Positions 32,191-41,598 of a stretch of 64,000 bases of DNA are shown in pieces. The notes below the pieces were generated by a model, which saw only the letters and a list, made by a program, of their open reading frames with translations, did no database searches and was not told the origin of the DNA. Origin of the DNA: Pseudonocardia sp. C8 (GTDB taxonomy: Bacteria > Actinomycetota > Actinomycetes > Mycobacteriales > Pseudonocardiaceae); NCBI RefSeq assembly GCF_014267175.1, contig NZ_JACMTR010000002.1, forward strand, positions 5,791,501-5,855,500, read 5' to 3'. The position numbers were made by a program, and so were the translations under genes. The first letter of the stretch is position 1. Every line of letters begins with the position of its first letter.

Positions 32191-33041
32191 CAGGCACCCC
32201 CCACCGGGAGCGGCTCGTGGTGCGGCTGGTCCTCGGCGCCGACGACGACCAGCCGGTCCCGCACCCGCAGCACGTCGACCTCGGTGCGGTACAGCTCGGA
32301 GAGCACCTCGGAGGTCATGACCTCCTCGGTCGGGCCGATCCGGAACCGGCCGTCGACCAGGTAGAGCACCCGGTCCACCAGCGGCAGAACCGGGTTGATC
32401 TCGTGGGTCACGAACATGACGGCGGTGTCGCGGGCCCGCCGCCGGTCGTCGATCAGCCGGGTGACGGTGCGCTGGTGCGAGAGGTCCAGGGAGAGCAGCG
32501 GCTCGTCGCACAGCAGCACGGCCGGGTCGCCGACGAGTGCCTGGGCGATTCGCAGCCGCTGCTGCTCACCGCCGGACAGCCGGCCGATCGGGGCGTCGGC
32601 GTAGCCGGTGCCGCCGACCTGGTCCAGGGCCCGGGCGATCCGTGCCCGGCGCTCCCGGCGCCGGCCGATGCCGGGGCCGAACCGGTGACCGTCGAGCCCG
32701 AGCCCGACGAGGTCCCGCCCGCGCAGCGGCAGGTCGGGGTCGAGCGGCTGCTGCTGGGGCACGTAGCCGATCTCCGGGCTGCCCCGCCGCGGCGCGTGGC
32801 CGGAGACCCGGACCTCGCCCTCCGACAGCGGCAGCAGGCCCAGCAGGACCCGGACGAGCGTCGTCTTGCCCGAGCCGTTGGGGCCGAGCACGGCGACGAA
32901 CTCGCCGGGCGCGACGTCGAGGTCGAGACCGGACCACAGGGTCCGGTCCCCGAATCGCAGGCCCGCCCCGCGCAGCGAGAGCGCGCCGCGAGTAGCGCCA
33001 GCGGATCGCGCATCGGCGGGGCGGGCGGCGGGATCGCTCAT
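32190..33041 (-). CDS. znuC: Zinc/manganese ABC transporter, ATPase
   Basis: 283 residues: Walker A GPNGSGKTT, Q-loop VPQQQPLD, signature LSGGEQQR, Walker B VLLCDEP, H-loop VTHEINPVLP. Extra N-terminal 20 residues precede the fold. The gene lies 24 bases after znuA and overlaps znuB. Confidence 0.93.
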   Translation of the reverse strand: MSDPAARPADARSAGATRGALSLRGAGLRFGDRTLWSGLDLDVAPGEFVAVLGPNGSGKTTLVRVLLGLLPLSEGEVRVSGHAPRRGSPEIGYVPQQQPLDPDLPLRGRDLVGLGLDGHRFGPGIGRRRERRARIARALDQVGGTGYADAPIGRLSGGEQQRLRIAQALVGDPAVLLCDEPLLSLDLSHQRTVTRLIDDRRRARDTAVMFVTHEINPVLPLVDRVLYLVDGRFRIGPTEEVMTSEVLSELYRTEVDVLRVRDRLVVVGAEDQPHHEPLPVGGA

Positions 33042-33065
33042 GCGAGCAGTCTCCTCCGTCGTCGG

Positions 33066-34151
33066 TCAGCGGTTGAGGGCGCCACCGAGCGCGTCGAGGT
33101 TGGCGTTCATCCACTGCACGTAGTCGGTGGTCCCGTCCGGCAGCGTCTCGGACATCTCGATCACCGGGACCCCGGCCTGCTCGGCCGCGGCCCGGACCTG
33201 GTCGGTGCCGGGCGAGGAGGTCTGGCTGTTGACGATCAGCGCGTCGACCGGTGGCCGGGTGCGGAACAGGTCGAGCATCCGCGCGACGACGGCGGCAGGC
33301 GGGTCGGTGCCCTCCTCGACCGCGACGGAGAACTCCCGCGGGGTCACGTTGTGCACGCCGGCGGCCTCGAGCAGGTGGTTCGCCACCGGCTCGGTGGCGG
33401 CGACCCGGGCGCCCGGGTGGGTGCGGCCGATGTCGGTGGCCTTCGAGGTCAGCTGCTGGATGCCGCCGCGGACGGTCTGGGCGTTGGTCCTGTAGTAGTC
33501 GGCGTGCGCCGGGTCGATCGTCGCCAGCTGCTGGGCGACGGCGTCGGCGACCTTCTGCACGGCCGGCGGGCTGTACCAGACGTGCTCGTTGAACGAGCCG
33601 TGGTCGTGGCCCTCGTGGCCGGCCTCGCCCTCGGGAGCCCCGCCGTGGGCGGCGTGCGGGTCCTCCGCGCCGTGGCCGGCCTCGCCGTGCCCGGCCTCGT
33701 TGTGGCCGGCCTCGTTGTGGCCGGCCGCAGCGGGTGGGGCCGCGGCGGGCGCGGACCCGGCCGCACCCTCGATCCCGGACGACGCGACGGCGTCGATCAC
33801 CGGGGCCCGGTTCCCGGAGGCCTGGACCAGGCCGGTCATGAACGCGTCGTAACCGCCGCCGTTCATCACGACCAGCTTCGCGTCACGGACCTTGGTCGAG
33901 TCCTGCGGGGTGGCCTCGTAGCCGTGCGGATCACCGCTCGGCGAGTCGATGATCGACTGGACCTGGACGAAGTTGCCGCCGACGGCCCGGGCGACCGAGC
34001 CCCAGGCGTCGGTGGAGGCGACGACGGGGACCTGTGGCGGGGCGGGGGTGCTCGGCGCCTGGGTCTGGCCGGACCCGCAGGCGGACACGCCCAGGGTCAG
34101 CGCGGCCAGGCCGGCCACGAGCGCGGCGGGCCGGAGCGGGGATCGGGACAC
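33066..34151 (-). CDS. znuA: Zinc-binding lipoprotein of the ABC transporter
   Basis: 361 residues, cluster A-I metal-binding protein. Signal peptide with lipobox (GVSACGSG), metal-site histidines (DPHGYEATPQD; FNEHVWYSPPAV; THPGARVAATEP) and between them a His-rich loop (about residues 142-190: HNEAGHNEAGHGEAGHG ... HEGHDHG), typical of zinc rather than manganese binders. GTG start. First gene of the operon, preceded by a Zur-like box. Confidence 0.92.
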   Translation of the reverse strand: MSRSPLRPAALVAGLAALTLGVSACGSGQTQAPSTPAPPQVPVVASTDAWGSVARAVGGNFVQVQSIIDSPSGDPHGYEATPQDSTKVRDAKLVVMNGGGYDAFMTGLVQASGNRAPVIDAVASSGIEGAAGSAPAAAPPAAAGHNEAGHNEAGHGEAGHGAEDPHAAHGGAPEGEAGHEGHDHGSFNEHVWYSPPAVQKVADAVAQQLATIDPAHADYYRTNAQTVRGGIQQLTSKATDIGRTHPGARVAATEPVANHLLEAAGVHNVTPREFSVAVEEGTDPPAAVVARMLDLFRTRPPVDALIVNSQTSSPGTDQVRAAAEQAGVPVIEMSETLPDGTTDYVQWMNANLDALGGALNR

Positions 34152-34184
34152 GGACGTTCTCCTATCAACGTATCGGCATACCTT

Positions 34185-34205
34185 TATCGAAAACCGTTCT
34201 CAATT
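34185..34205 (-). promoter_or_regulatory. Candidate Zur operator for znuACB
   Basis: An AT-rich imperfect palindrome TATCGAAAACCGTTCTCAAT about 35 bases before the znuA GTG; GAAAA-n-CG-TTCTC resembles the actinobacterial Zur consensus (TGAAAA..TTTTCA). Together with the His-rich znuA this predicts repression by zinc-loaded Zur. Confidence 0.5.
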
Positions 34206-34288
34206 CACTCTACCGTCGGATGGCGGTGCTGCCGATGTGATCCGTGCGCTGCAGGCGGGGCCGACTTGGACGCCCGTGACCCCGCCGC

Positions 34289-34294
34289 TACCGT
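34289..34294 (+). promoter_or_regulatory. -10 hexamer TACCGT, leaderless start of the LacI gene
   Basis: TACCGT ends 7 bases before the ATG at 34302. A GGAG lies only 3 bases from the ATG, too close for a usual ribosome site, so a leaderless start is favoured. Confidence 0.45.
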
Positions 34295-34301
34295 TCGGAG
34301 C

Positions 34302-35405
34302 ATGTCCGGTCCCCAGCATCCGCGGCGCCCGGCGACGCTCGCGTCGCTGGCCGCCGAGCTCGGCGTGTCCCGGACGACCGTGTCGAACGCGTACAACCGG
34401 CCCGACCAGCTGTCCGCGCCGCTGCGGGAGCGCGTCCTCGAGGCCGCCCGCCGGCTCGGGTACCCCGGCCCGGACCCGGTCGCCCGGTCCCTGCGCACCC
34501 GCCGGGCCGGGGCGGTCGGGCTGCTGCTCACCGAGGCGCTGAGCTACGCGTTCCGCGATCCCGGCGCGACCGGCTTCCTCGAAGGACTGGCGCTGGCCTG
34601 CGAGAAGGCCGGGACCGGCCTGCTGCTGGTGCCGGTGAGCCCGGAACACTCCGACGTGGACGCCGTCTACCAGGCGGGTGTCGACGGCTTCGTCGTCTAC
34701 TCGGTCAGCGAGGACGACCCGCACTACCGGGCCGTGCTGCAGCGCCCGGTGCCGACCGTGGTGTGCGACCAGCCGGCCGACGTCGAGGGCGTCGACCGGG
34801 TCGGGGTGGACGACCGCGCCGGCACCCTCGCACTCGGGCGGCACATGGTCGAGCTCGGCCACCGGAGGATCGGCGTGCTCTGCATGCGGCTCGGGGCACG
34901 CCGGCACGACGGTCCCGCCGATCCGGCCCGCCAGGAGGGCAGCTCCTACAGCGTGCAGCGCGAGCGGCTGGCCGGGCTGCGCGCGGCGTTCACAGAGGCC
35001 GGGGTCGACTGGTCGACCGTGCCGGTCGTCGAGCGGTTCGAGCACACCCCGGAGGCCGGCGCCGACGGGGCGGCCGCACTGCTGGAGGCGCACCCCGGGA
35101 TCACCGCCCTCATCTGCACGTCCGACATCCTCGCCCTCGGCGCGCTCCGCGAGGTGCGCCGGCGCGGGCTGCGGGTGCCCGAGGACCTGTCGGTCGCCGG
35201 GTTCGACGGCGTTCCCGAGGCCGAACGGGCCGGGCTGACCACCGTCCGCCAGCCGTTCCGGGAGAAGGGCCGGGAGGCGGGCCGGCTGCTGCTGGAACGC
35301 GGCGAGCGGAACGTCCCGGAGCACGTCACCCTCCCCACCGAGCTGGTGATCGGTACGACGACGCGGGCGCTGCGCCAGTCGGGGGAGTTCTTCTCCGGCT
35401 GGTAG
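34302..35405 (+). CDS. LacI/GalR-family transcriptional regulator
   Basis: 367 residues: N-terminal helix-turn-helix (LASLAAELGVSRTTVSNAYN) with the hinge helix (VARSLRTRRAGAVGLLL), followed by a periplasmic-binding-like effector domain (DGFVVYSVSEDDP, LICTSDILALGALREV, SVAGFDGVPEA). No sugar genes are adjacent except the convergent otsBA, so it might respond to trehalose or another sugar; this is a guess. Confidence 0.9.
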   Translation: MSGPQHPRRPATLASLAAELGVSRTTVSNAYNRPDQLSAPLRERVLEAARRLGYPGPDPVARSLRTRRAGAVGLLLTEALSYAFRDPGATGFLEGLALACEKAGTGLLLVPVSPEHSDVDAVYQAGVDGFVVYSVSEDDPHYRAVLQRPVPTVVCDQPADVEGVDRVGVDDRAGTLALGRHMVELGHRRIGVLCMRLGARRHDGPADPARQEGSSYSVQRERLAGLRAAFTEAGVDWSTVPVVERFEHTPEAGADGAAALLEAHPGITALICTSDILALGALREVRRRGLRVPEDLSVAGFDGVPEAERAGLTTVRQPFREKGREAGRLLLERGERNVPEHVTLPTELVIGTTTRALRQSGEFFSGW

Positions 35406-35412
35406 GCGCTCC

Positions 35413-35464
35413 GCGCCCGTGAGTGGTTAGCAGGGTCCTGACCCTGCTAACCACTCACGGGCGC
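35413..35464. terminator. Perfect 23-24-bp hairpin between convergent genes
   Basis: Arms 35413-35435 and 35442-35464 are exact complements (GCGCCCGTGAGTGGTTAG... ), with T36-A41 closing a 4-base loop. It separates the LacI gene from otsB and contains the otsB stop codon. The arm shares CGTGAGTGGTTA with the hairpin at 24220-24261. Confidence 0.8.
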
Positions 35465-36213
35465 GCAGCGCCCAGCCTCGCGAGGACGCCGGCCAGCTCC
35501 TGCGGGTCCGCGACCCGGTGGGCGGCCGCGGTGGCCCCGGGGCCCACCTTGATCCCGACGTCGCCGTCGCGCAGCACCCGGAACACGGTCTCGTCGGTGA
35601 CGTCGTCGCCCGCGAACAGCACCGCGTCGGCTCCGAGCGCCGCGCGGAGCAGCTCGATCGCCGAGCCCTTGGTCGTCTCGAGCACCGCCAGGTCCAGGAC
35701 GTCCTTGCCGGCGGTCGCGTCGATGCCCGCGCGCCCCCACTCGGCCTCGACCCGCTCCAGGAGCGCCGCCCCGGCCGCGGGGTCCATCCCGCGGACGTGC
35801 ACCGCCGCCCCGGCGGGCTTGGCCTCCAGGCGCGCCCCGGGGGCCTGCTCGACGAGCTTCTCCAGGCCTTCGACCAGCTCGGCCCGGCGCCGGGCCTGCT
35901 CCTCGGTGAGGAACCCGTCCTTGCCGAGCAGCCCGGCGAGCTGCTCGTCGAACTCGGCACCGTGGCTGCCGACCAGCCCGACCGGCGGGACGAACCCGGA
36001 CACGGTCGCGAGGTCGTCGCGGCCGCGCCCGGACACCATCACGACCGTGGTCGCGGGGTGCGCGGCGAGCCGGCGGACCGCGTCGGCCGACTCGGGGAGC
36101 GGGCGGGACGTCGCCGGGTCGTCCACCAGCGGCGCGAGCACGCCGTCGAAGTCCAGCGCGACCAGCAGCCGGCGCACCCGCCCGATCCGGTCGAGGTCGT
36201 CGTCCAGGCTCAT
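35455..36213 (-). CDS. otsB: Trehalose-6-phosphate phosphatase
   Basis: 252 residues, HAD superfamily: [14 protein letters not shown] (nucleophile Asp and acid Asp), [12 protein letters not shown], and [13 protein letters not shown] (metal Asp pair). Removes phosphate from trehalose 6-phosphate made by OtsA. ATG overlaps the otsA stop (ATGA). Confidence 0.93.
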   Translation of the reverse strand: MSLDDDLDRIGRVRRLLVALDFDGVLAPLVDDPATSRPLPESADAVRRLAAHPATTVVMVSGRGRDDLATVSGFVPPVGLVGSHGAEFDEQLAGLLGKDGFLTEEQARRRAELVEGLEKLVEQAPGARLEAKPAGAAVHVRGMDPAAGAALLERVEAEWGRAGIDATAGKDVLDLAVLETTKGSAIELLRAALGADAVLFAGDDVTDETVFRVLRDGDVGIKVGPGATAAAHRVADPQELAGVLARLGAARP

Positions 36214-37661
36214 TCGGCCACCTTCACCCCGAGGGCCGCGAGGAAGGAGCGGGCCCAGCGGTCGACGTCGTACTCCAGGACCTGGCGGCGCAGCGTCCGC
36301 ATCCGCTTGCGGCCCTCGTCGGGGTTCATGGTCAGCGCGGCGTACAGCGCCTCCTTGACCCCGTCGGTGTCGTGCGGGTTGACGAGCAGCGCGCTGGTCA
36401 GCTCGATCGCGGCACCGGTGAACTCGGAGAGGACCAGCACGCCGCCGTCGTCGTGCCGGCAGGCGACGTACTCCTTGGCGACGAGGTTCATGCCGTCCCG
36501 CAGCGGCGTCACGAGCATGACGTCGGCGGCGAGGAAGAACGCGACCAGCTCCTCCCGCGGCAGCGAGCGGTGCAGGTAGTGCACCGCGGGGTGGCCGACC
36601 CGGGCGTACTCGCCGTTGATCCGCCCGACCGACAGCTCGATCTCGTCGCGCATGTGCTGGTAGTGCTCGACCCGCTCGCGGGACGGCGTCGCCAACTGGA
36701 TCATGACGGTGTCGATGGCCGACTCCGCTCCGCTCCGCGACGTGTCGCCGCCCGTGACGCGACCCTCCTCGAGCAGCTCGTGGAAGGCGCGCAGTCGGAC
36801 GTCGATGCCCTTGGTGTAGTCCAGCCGGTCCACCCCGAGGATGATCTTCGACGGGTTGCCGAGCTCCTCCCGGACCTGGGCGGCCCGCCGTACGACCGCA
36901 TCGGAGCGGGACAGCTGGTCGAGTCGCTTCGAGTCGATCGAGATCGGGAAGGCGCCGAGCCGGACCCGCCGGTCGCCGTACTGCACCGACTCCGGGTCGC
37001 GGTGCTCGGAGGCGCCCGCCAGCTCCTGGGCGAGCCAGTGGAAGTTGCGGACGCCGCCGTCGGTGTGGAAGCCGACCAGGTCCGCCCCCAGCAGGCCCTC
37101 CAGGATCCGGGTCCGCCACGGGAGCTGGCGGAACAGCTCCACCGGCGGGAACGGGATGTGCAGGAAGAAACCGATCCGCAGGTCGGGGCGCAGCTCCCGC
37201 AGCCGCCCCGGGACGAGCTGGAGCTGGTAGTCCTGCACCCAGACCGTCGCGCCGTGCGCGGCGACCTTCGCAACCTCCTCGGCGAACCGCTGGTTGACGT
37301 TCGTGTAGGTGCGCCACCAGTGCCGGTGGAACTGCGGCTGCGCGACGACGTCGTGGTACAGCGGCCACAACGTGGCGTTCGAGAAGCCCTCGTAGTACTC
37401 CTCGACCTCCCGGGCGGACAACCGCACCGGGTACAGCGACAGGCCGTCGGAGACCAGCGGGTCGACGTCGACGTCCGGGACGCCGGGCCAGCCGACCCAG
37501 GCGCCCTCCCTCGCCCGCAGGGTCGGCTCCAGCGCCGTGACCAGGCCGCCCGGGCTGCGCCTCCAGCCCGTGCTGCCGTCCGGACGTCGTACGTAGTCCA
37601 CCGGAAGCCGGTTGGCCACCACAACCAGGTCTGCCGCGGTCACCGGTTCGCCGCTGGTCAC
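36210..37661 (-). CDS. otsA: Alpha,alpha-trehalose-phosphate synthase (UDP/GDP-forming)
   Basis: GT20 glycosyltransferase, 483 residues: VANRLPVDY at the N-terminus, [41 protein letters not shown], and C-terminal [16 protein letters not shown]. Forms trehalose 6-phosphate, an osmoprotectant and cell-wall mycolate-related sugar donor in actinobacteria. GTG start at 37661; otsB follows with a 4-base overlap. Confidence 0.95.
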   Translation of the reverse strand: MTSGEPVTAADLVVVANRLPVDYVRRPDGSTGWRRSPGGLVTALEPTLRAREGAWVGWPGVPDVDVDPLVSDGLSLYPVRLSAREVEEYYEGFSNATLWPLYHDVVAQPQFHRHWWRTYTNVNQRFAEEVAKVAAHGATVWVQDYQLQLVPGRLRELRPDLRIGFFLHIPFPPVELFRQLPWRTRILEGLLGADLVGFHTDGGVRNFHWLAQELAGASEHRDPESVQYGDRRVRLGAFPISIDSKRLDQLSRSDAVVRRAAQVREELGNPSKIILGVDRLDYTKGIDVRLRAFHELLEEGRVTGGDTSRSGAESAIDTVMIQLATPSRERVEHYQHMRDEIELSVGRINGEYARVGHPAVHYLHRSLPREELVAFFLAADVMLVTPLRDGMNLVAKEYVACRHDDGGVLVLSEFTGAAIELTSALLVNPHDTDGVKEALYAALTMNPDEGRKRMRTLRRQVLEYDVDRWARSFLAALGVKVAE

Positions 37662-37712
37662 ATGCCCTCCTCGCCGTGCGTCCCGGGTCCGCCCCGGGCC
37701 CCGCGGCCGAGC

Positions 37713-39197
37713 CTACTTCGGTTCGGAGGACCCGGCCGGGGCGTCGCCGTTGTCCCCGAGGTCGGGCGCCTGCATGAAGCCGGAGCCGGTGGCCGACGCC
37801 TCGTTGTTCCCGTGCTTCTCCTCCGGCGTGCGCTGCGGGCGGGTGATGAACTGGCCCAGCGCCACGCCCGCGGCCAGCGCGAGGCCGATGGCCAGCGCGA
37901 CCGTGACCGTGACGAGCCCCTCGGAGACGCCCTCGACGGCCAGCTGGTAGAAGCCGCGATACGCGGCCAGACCGGGCAGCAGCGGCGTGACACCGGCCAG
38001 CGTGATGACCATCGGCGGGGTGTCCGTGCCGCGGCGCAGCAGGCCGGCCGCGAGACCGACGACCAGGGCCGCGGCACCGGTCGAGGGCACCGGCCCGATC
38101 CCGAGGACCTGGGTCATGACGCCGTAGACGGCCCAGCTCGCCCCGCCGACGACACCTGCGATCGGCAGCGACTTCAGCGGGGAGTACCCGGCGAGTGCGT
38201 AGAACGCCGCGGCCAGCGCACCGGACACCACCGACAGGCCGAACTGGCCCACGCTGGACGGGAGGTCGCCGGACACCTCGATCGTCAGGTCGAACTGAAA
38301 CCCGACCTGCAGGCCGATGACGACGCCGGTCAGCAGGCCCGCGGACAGCAGCGAGATCTCCACGATCCGGGCCGCGGAGGTCAGGTAGTAGCCGGTCAGG
38401 GCGTCCTGCACGGTGCTGACCACGCTCAGCCCGGACAGCAGCACCGTGATGCCCGCGGCCACGATGAACGACGGTCGTGTCCCGGCCGGGAACAGGCCGA
38501 TCGAGATCAGCACGATCGTCGACCCGGTCACGAGGAACCCGCCGAGTGCCTGCTGGAAGAACGCGGCGACGCCCCACCGGGACAGCACCCGGCCGATCCG
38601 GTCGATGCACGCGGTCGTGACGAACGCGGCCGCAGCAGTGATCGGCCCGCCACCGAGCAGCAGGGCGATGGACGCGGCCAGGCCGGCCCAGCCGAACGTC
38701 GCGACCCAGCGGGGGTACGGGTGCGGGCTGCGGATCACATCGGAGACCCGGGCGGACGCCGCGCGGACGTCCAGCCGCCCGGCCTCCAGCTCCCGGACGA
38801 TCTGCTCGGTCTCGGCGAGCCGGGACAGGTCGAGCGTGCGGTAGCGGACCAGGCGCATCGTGGTGACCGGCTGGGCGGCGTTGCCGCGGTGGCAGCACAT
38901 CGTGATCGAGGTGAACGTGATGTCGACGTCGACGGCGGGCAGGCCGGCCGCGTTGGCCAGCCGCAGCATCGTCGCCGTCACCTCGTCGACCGACTCGCCG
39001 GACGACAGCTCGATCTCGCCGATCCGCATGCAGAGGTCGAGGACCTCCTGGACCCGGGCGTCGTCGGGCACCTGCGGCCCGAGCATCAGCATGGGCACCG
39101 TCGACGGGCCCGGGGTCAGCAGCCGCTTCGCGTCCCGCCGCAACGCACCGCGCAACCGCCGCGCGAACCGGTCGGCGGTCGGCGTGTCCTCGGCCAC
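37713..39197 (-). CDS. ThrE-like threonine/serine exporter
   Basis: 494 residues. A soluble N-terminal domain (about 1-165; SSGESVDEVTATMLRLANAA) precedes about ten membrane segments; conserved SPHPYPRWVATFGWAGLAAS at the junction, matching the two-part ThrE (DUF1212 plus DUF3815) family first described in Corynebacterium. Hydrophilic C-terminal tail. Gene is alone, 51 bases upstream of the otsA start on the same strand. Confidence 0.88.
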   Translation of the reverse strand: MAEDTPTADRFARRLRGALRRDAKRLLTPGPSTVPMLMLGPQVPDDARVQEVLDLCMRIGEIELSSGESVDEVTATMLRLANAAGLPAVDVDITFTSITMCCHRGNAAQPVTTMRLVRYRTLDLSRLAETEQIVRELEAGRLDVRAASARVSDVIRSPHPYPRWVATFGWAGLAASIALLLGGGPITAAAAFVTTACIDRIGRVLSRWGVAAFFQQALGGFLVTGSTIVLISIGLFPAGTRPSFIVAAGITVLLSGLSVVSTVQDALTGYYLTSAARIVEISLLSAGLLTGVVIGLQVGFQFDLTIEVSGDLPSSVGQFGLSVVSGALAAAFYALAGYSPLKSLPIAGVVGGASWAVYGVMTQVLGIGPVPSTGAAALVVGLAAGLLRRGTDTPPMVITLAGVTPLLPGLAAYRGFYQLAVEGVSEGLVTVTVALAIGLALAAGVALGQFITRPQRTPEEKHGNNEASATGSGFMQAPDLGDNGDAPAGSSEPK

Positions 39198-39343
39198 GAC
39201 CCCGTCACCTCCATCTCGATGTCGTCGGCTACCCCCACCAGGCTAGGGCTGGACGCCCGGGCGCCCGCCGGGGCTCGTCCCGTTCGACGGGTGGCCGGGG
39301 CGGGGGGTTGCGAGACACGCGGGACGTTAGGCTGGGATCACCC

Positions 39344-39415
39344 GCCGGTGTAGCTCAGTGGTAGAGCAACTGTCTTGTAAACAGTAGGTCGTCGGTTCGA
39401 TCCCGACCATCGGCT
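39344..39415 (+). tRNA. tRNA-Thr(TGT)
   Basis: A complete 72-base cloverleaf: acceptor stem GCCGGTG (39344-39350) with CATCGGC (39408-39414; one G-T pair), D stem GCTC/GAGC, anticodon stem ACTGT/ACAGT with loop CTTGTAA giving anticodon TGT at 39376-39378, T stem GTCGG/CCGAC. The CCA end is not encoded. It marks the point where the conserved gene order stops. Confidence 0.97.
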
Positions 39416-39756
39416 CCGCGCCTGACCAGTATGAACGCGTTCACCGTCCGGCCGTCGACGGTCCGGGCCCTCGGCCGGTGGTCGCACGCTGCACGCGACG
39501 CTCGGCCGCGGCGGCGTCCAAGGACGGATCTCTGGTGATACCGACCTGCGAGTACCGCAGCATCGACGACGCGACTGCCAGTGCACTCGGAAGCGATCAT
39601 CGGCGGCCTTTGCGGTGAGCGGCTGAACCCGCCGCACGGCGGGTCGATCCAGCTCATCAACTCTGACGACGTCCGGAAACACGCCGGTGACCGTGCTCGA
39701 CAGGGCGGCTGAACGGGCCATTACCGGCTCGTCCGGTCAGTGGAGAGGTCGGGGAC
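39416..39756. other. 341-base gap after tRNA-Thr
   Basis: No gene supported; possible reading frames here are short and overlap the tRNA. No direct repeat of the tRNA 3' end was seen in the rest of the window, so an attachment site can be suspected only from position. Confidence 0.4.
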
Positions 39757-40314
39757 GTGGATAGGGAGACCTGGGAGTCGATGGCGCAGGCGGACCGCGA
39801 GGAGTGGGTTCGTTTCCAGGCCTGGAAGCAACAGCGTGACGGCGATCGACAGGCGGTCGCTCGTGACCAATCCGGACACGGGCAGCTCCGCCATTCGACA
39901 TCCCGCCGCGTCGTGCTCGTCGGTGTGATCGCGCTGCTCGTCGTGCTCGGCGTGCTCGCATCATTCGGTGCGAACACGACCATGACCGGGCGAATCACTG
40001 TAGCCACGGGCACGAGCGCGTTGTCGTCGAGCTACAGCAGCTACGGCTCCAATGGGGGCCGCTGTGTCACCTACCGTGGGTATGACGACATCGCTGAAGG
40101 CGTCTCGGTGACAGTCCGCGATTCCGGTGGCGCGATCGCGGGGGTCGGCCACCTCGGCGCGGGCCGACCCGAGCCCTATGGGTGTACGTTCCCGTTCACC
40201 GTTGCTGACCTTCCGAGTTCGGAGTTCTACACGGTCGAGATCAGCCACCGCGGTGAGGTCACCTTCACCGCAGACGATGTAGCAGCTGGCGACGTTCATC
40301 TCAGCCTCGGCTGA
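39757..40314 (+). CDS. Hypothetical membrane-anchored exported protein
   Basis: 185 residues: a charged cytosolic N-terminus (about 1-48, MDRETWESMAQADREEWVRF), one membrane segment (about 50-70, VVLVGVIALLVVLGVLASF), and an outside domain of about 115 residues with two Cys (GRCVTYRGYDD, YGCTFPFTV). Ribosome site GGAGAGGTCGGGG precedes the GTG. No family recognised. It has more AT-rich codons than the core genes. Confidence 0.65.
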   Translation: MDRETWESMAQADREEWVRFQAWKQQRDGDRQAVARDQSGHGQLRHSTSRRVVLVGVIALLVVLGVLASFGANTTMTGRITVATGTSALSSSYSSYGSNGGRCVTYRGYDDIAEGVSVTVRDSGGAIAGVGHLGAGRPEPYGCTFPFTVADLPSSEFYTVEISHRGEVTFTADDVAAGDVHLSLG

Positions 40315-40337
40315 GCCCCTTGTCGAAGCGCTGACGA

Positions 40338-40354
40338 CCTGCGGCGACCGCAGG
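40338..40354. terminator. Small terminator between convergent genes
   Basis: A 7-bp perfect stem, CCTGCGG/CCGCAGG, with a CGA loop, between the exported-protein gene and the M48 peptidase gene. Confidence 0.5.
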
Positions 40355-40371
40355 GACCTGCTGCACTCGGA

Positions 40372-41598
40372 TCACGCCGTAACGGTCACCAGCGATCCGA
40401 ACAGGACCAGAACAGTGGCCGCCACAGCCAGGTACAGCCTCGTCGGAATCCCGACGCCGGCCGTGGTGGCCCCGCTCCACCAGGCTGTCCAGGCGCGGCC
40501 GAGCACCGGCCACAGGGCCAGCAGCACGATCGCAGGCACCCAGAGACGAGCGCTGTCCCGCAGGAACCCTCCCGAGTTCGTCATCGCTTGCTCGAGAAGC
40601 GTCGGTGCCTGCCCGATCAGCAGCCATGCCGGCACCGCCCCGACGAGGATGACGACGAGCAGCAGGATGAGGCTCAGCGGCCAGCCGGCGAGGAGGGCGA
40701 CATCTCCCCAGCGTCCGCCGAGCAGGACCGCTCGCCTCATCCCCGGCGGCGGGTGCGACATCCCCAGCAACATCCGCTGATACCGCCCGGTCCGCGTGGA
40801 GACGCCGTGCTGCAGGACCCGGATCAGGTCATCGGAACGACCGAGCCGGGCGGTGTGCCGGTCGGCAGCCAGCTCGGCGGCCCAGAGCGCGGCGACCGGT
40901 AGCAGGAGCTGCCGTGGGAGCTCGGTGACCAGGAGAGGCAGCTGTCCGGCCAGCACCCACGCAGTCGGTTCGTCGGACAGGGCAAACACAACCCATGGCA
41001 GGACGCCGCCGAGCAGCAGCAGCGGCAACCAGACGTTGAGCAACGCGACGAACGGGCTTCCGATCCCGAGGAGCAGGTGGTCGCCGGTGCGCAGGTGCGC
41101 GATCTCGTGCAGCAGTACCGCCTCGGCTCCCGCCCGGTCTGCGCGCCACTGCTTGACGAAGGGCGCGAAGACGGCGACGCGTGCCCGGCGCAGACCGGCC
41201 GGGTACACGCGCACCAGCCGACCGCTGCGTGTCAGGTTGGCACGTACCTCGACGGCAGCGCCGTGCTCCCGCATGAACGTCTCGATCTCGTACAGGACGC
41301 CGCGGTCCGGTGGCGTCAGGCGGAAGCGCCGTTCGACGTAGCGCCCCCGCAACCCGGGCAGCAGGACACCCAGCACACCCGCCAGCAGCAGGAGATCCGG
41401 CACGAGCGAGAGCACGGCATACGCGAGAAGCAGCCACGACGACGGTGACTCGCCGGAGAGCCCGGCCCCGTCGAACAGGTTGAACGATGCCACCCACCCG
41501 GAGATCGTTGCGGGCAACGCGACCGCGTAGGTCACCAGCCAGAGCAGCGGCCAGGGCGGCATCGCTGCGGCCGGCTGGTCAAGCCCGACCGAGGTCAC
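40372..41598 (-). CDS. M48-family membrane metallopeptidase
   Basis: 408 residues: two membrane segments near the N-terminus, then the zinc motif LLHEIAHLRTGDH (HExxH), a following membrane hairpin, the third ligand in WAAELAADRHTA, and C-terminal membrane segments. Resembles HtpX/BlaR1-like M48 proteases. GTG start overlaps the stop of the upstream partner gene by four bases (GTGA). Confidence 0.85.
   Translation of the reverse strand: MTSVGLDQPAAAMPPWPLLWLVTYAVALPATISGWVASFNLFDGAGLSGESPSSWLLLAYAVLSLVPDLLLLAGVLGVLLPGLRGRYVERRFRLTPPDRGVLYEIETFMREHGAAVEVRANLTRSGRLVRVYPAGLRRARVAVFAPFVKQWRADRAGAEAVLLHEIAHLRTGDHLLLGIGSPFVALLNVWLPLLLLGGVLPWVVFALSDEPTAWVLAGQLPLLVTELPRQLLLPVAALWAAELAADRHTARLGRSDDLIRVLQHGVSTRTGRYQRMLLGMSHPPPGMRRAVLLGGRWGDVALLAGWPLSLILLLVVILVGAVPAWLLIGQAPTLLEQAMTNSGGFLRDSARLWVPAIVLLALWPVLGRAWTAWWSGATTAGVGIPTRLYLAVAATVLVLFGSLVTVTA

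Noticed and set aside
35455..38898. Giant minus-strand frame covering otsB, otsA and the exporter
   Set aside because: Only the last 252 codons (otsB) match a family; the rest is out of frame with otsA, which has all GT20 motifs in another frame.
39338..39721. 127-residue minus-strand reading frame over the tRNA-Thr region
   Set aside because: It runs across a complete tRNA gene on the other strand and has no ribosome site or family motif; a shadow frame typical of high GC.
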